A stretch of 64,000 nt of DNA from Terriglobia bacterium. Lineage in GTDB: Bacteria; Acidobacteriota; Terriglobia; 20CM-2-55-15. The notes beneath the pieces were generated by a model. The model was not told where the DNA came from. It saw nothing but the letters and a program-made list of their open reading frames with translations, and searched no databases. A program made the position numbers and the translations under genes. Shown here piece after piece: positions 63,578 through 64,000 of this stretch (positions are counted from its first letter, which is position 1; each line of letters begins with the position of its first letter). The DNA lies in the NCBI GenBank assembly GCA_036496425.1, contig DASXLG010000367.1, positions 1 to 64,000 of the forward strand, given 5' to 3'.

Positions 63578-64000
63578 CTAGGTGCCTTTCACTTTTTGAA
63601 GAGAATCGGCCGCCCGTTTCGCGGCATTACCGAACGCTTCCATGGCGTCGACAAAACTTGCCAAGTCATGAACCGTCGGCTTCGATTGTCTCGCAAACTT
63701 TTCTAGCGCCTCATTGGCTTTTTTCATGGCATCCAGGCCTTCGCCCGGATCGGCGGTCAGAAATGCTTCGATACGGTCTTCAGTATCACCAATCGCGTTG
63801 GCATAGTCGCGCAGCTTGCCGGGATCTGACTTATCACCCTTTGAAAATTCCTCGTTATATGCGTCAATCGCAGCGGTACGGCGTTCGCTATAATCTTGCC
63901 GCTTCCGCTCGTAAGCGACGGTGATATCCACTTTCAGGGCTTCAATAAGGTCGTTGACGGGTCGTACCCCCTGCTCTGCCGCTGTTTTGATTCCTTCTTC
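63578..64000 (-). CDS. Helical protein, N-terminus beyond window
   Basis: The frame is open to the right edge (140 residues seen): EGIKTAAEQGVRPVNDLIEA, LKVDITVAYERKRQDYSERR, TAAIDAYNEEFSKGDKSDPG, IGDTEDRIEAFLTADPGEGL, then VHDLASFVDAMEAFGNAAKR. Mostly amphipathic helix with charged faces. A GTG at 63931 could be a start, but the helix continues upstream, so a longer gene is likely. No family recognised. First visible gene of the operon with 63243-63572 and 62242-63174. Confidence 0.55.
   Translation of the reverse strand, partial: EEGIKTAAEQGVRPVNDLIEALKVDITVAYERKRQDYSERRTAAIDAYNEEFSKGDKSDPGKLRDYANAIGDTEDRIEAFLTADPGEGLDAMKKANEALEKFARQSKPTVHDLASFVDAMEAFGNAAKRAADSLQKVKGT

Overview
The window looks like a chromosomal segment of a moderately GC-rich soil or environmental acidobacterium. 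The main pointers are a TIGR03435-family secreted protein (a family expanded in Solibacter-like Acidobacteriota), secreted proteins with carboxypeptidase-regulatory-like and IPT/TIG domains, many small periplasmic or lipoprotein genes, and many intergenic palindromic repeats. No rRNA or tRNA gene, integrase, transposase or CRISPR array was seen. The taxonomic call is inference from gene content.

Layout. 0-17 kb is mostly housekeeping: a secreted carboxypeptidase-regulatory-domain protein (runs off the left edge), an alpha/beta hydrolase, tadA, a BsuPI-domain lipoprotein-like protein, an M20 peptidase, a coiled-coil protein, an aldehyde dehydrogenase, an M48 protease/TonB-family pair, a response regulator, a glutaryl-CoA-dehydrogenase-like enzyme, a CCA/poly(A) polymerase, a ComEA-like HhH protein and a class A PBP. 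17.3-23.4 kb is a complete histidine-utilisation operon (hutH, hutU, hutI, ftcD). 23.5-26.2 kb holds a Tat-exported amidohydrolase and the TIGR03435 protein.

26.2-37.3 kb is an accessory zone rich in decay. It contains a 10-copy 41-bp tandem repeat array, CTGTCCCC-type palindromes, a frameshifted M56-peptidase/POTRA fusion with the tail of a BlaI repressor, a minimal nucleotidyltransferase/HEPN pair, a second truncated nucleotidyltransferase, a frameshifted DUF3142-like lipoprotein next to a large helical-repeat lipoprotein, and a broken IPT/TIG protein. 37.4-47.2 kb is a minus-strand block for leucine and propionate catabolism: methylmalonyl-CoA mutase in two subunits, a biotin-dependent acyl-CoA carboxylase in three polypeptides, methylglutaconyl-CoA hydratase, HMG-CoA lyase and a thioesterase, with a B12/radical-SAM protein and a cupin between them. 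47.2-52.2 kb has proS, an amidohydrolase and an FTR1 iron permease behind a clear Fur box.

52.2-58.2 kb is a mutagenic-repair cassette (imuA-imuB-dnaE2). A UdgX-type uracil-DNA glycosylase diverges from it, and a near-perfect inverted repeat lies between them that could be a shared SOS operator. 58.3-62.1 kb has a TPR protein, a CLC chloride channel and an SDR. 62.2-64 kb is a three-gene operon of unrecognised helical proteins that runs off the right edge.

A feature of the whole window is its load of several unrelated intergenic or intragenic repeat families: a 187-bp element in two inverted copies, an ATTGCA palindrome in three copies, nonamer-built hairpins with stems up to 44 bp, 45-bp tandem duplicates at two loci, and a 103-bp inverted-repeat element inserted in frame in imuB. 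Several of these now supply coding sequence or gene ends.
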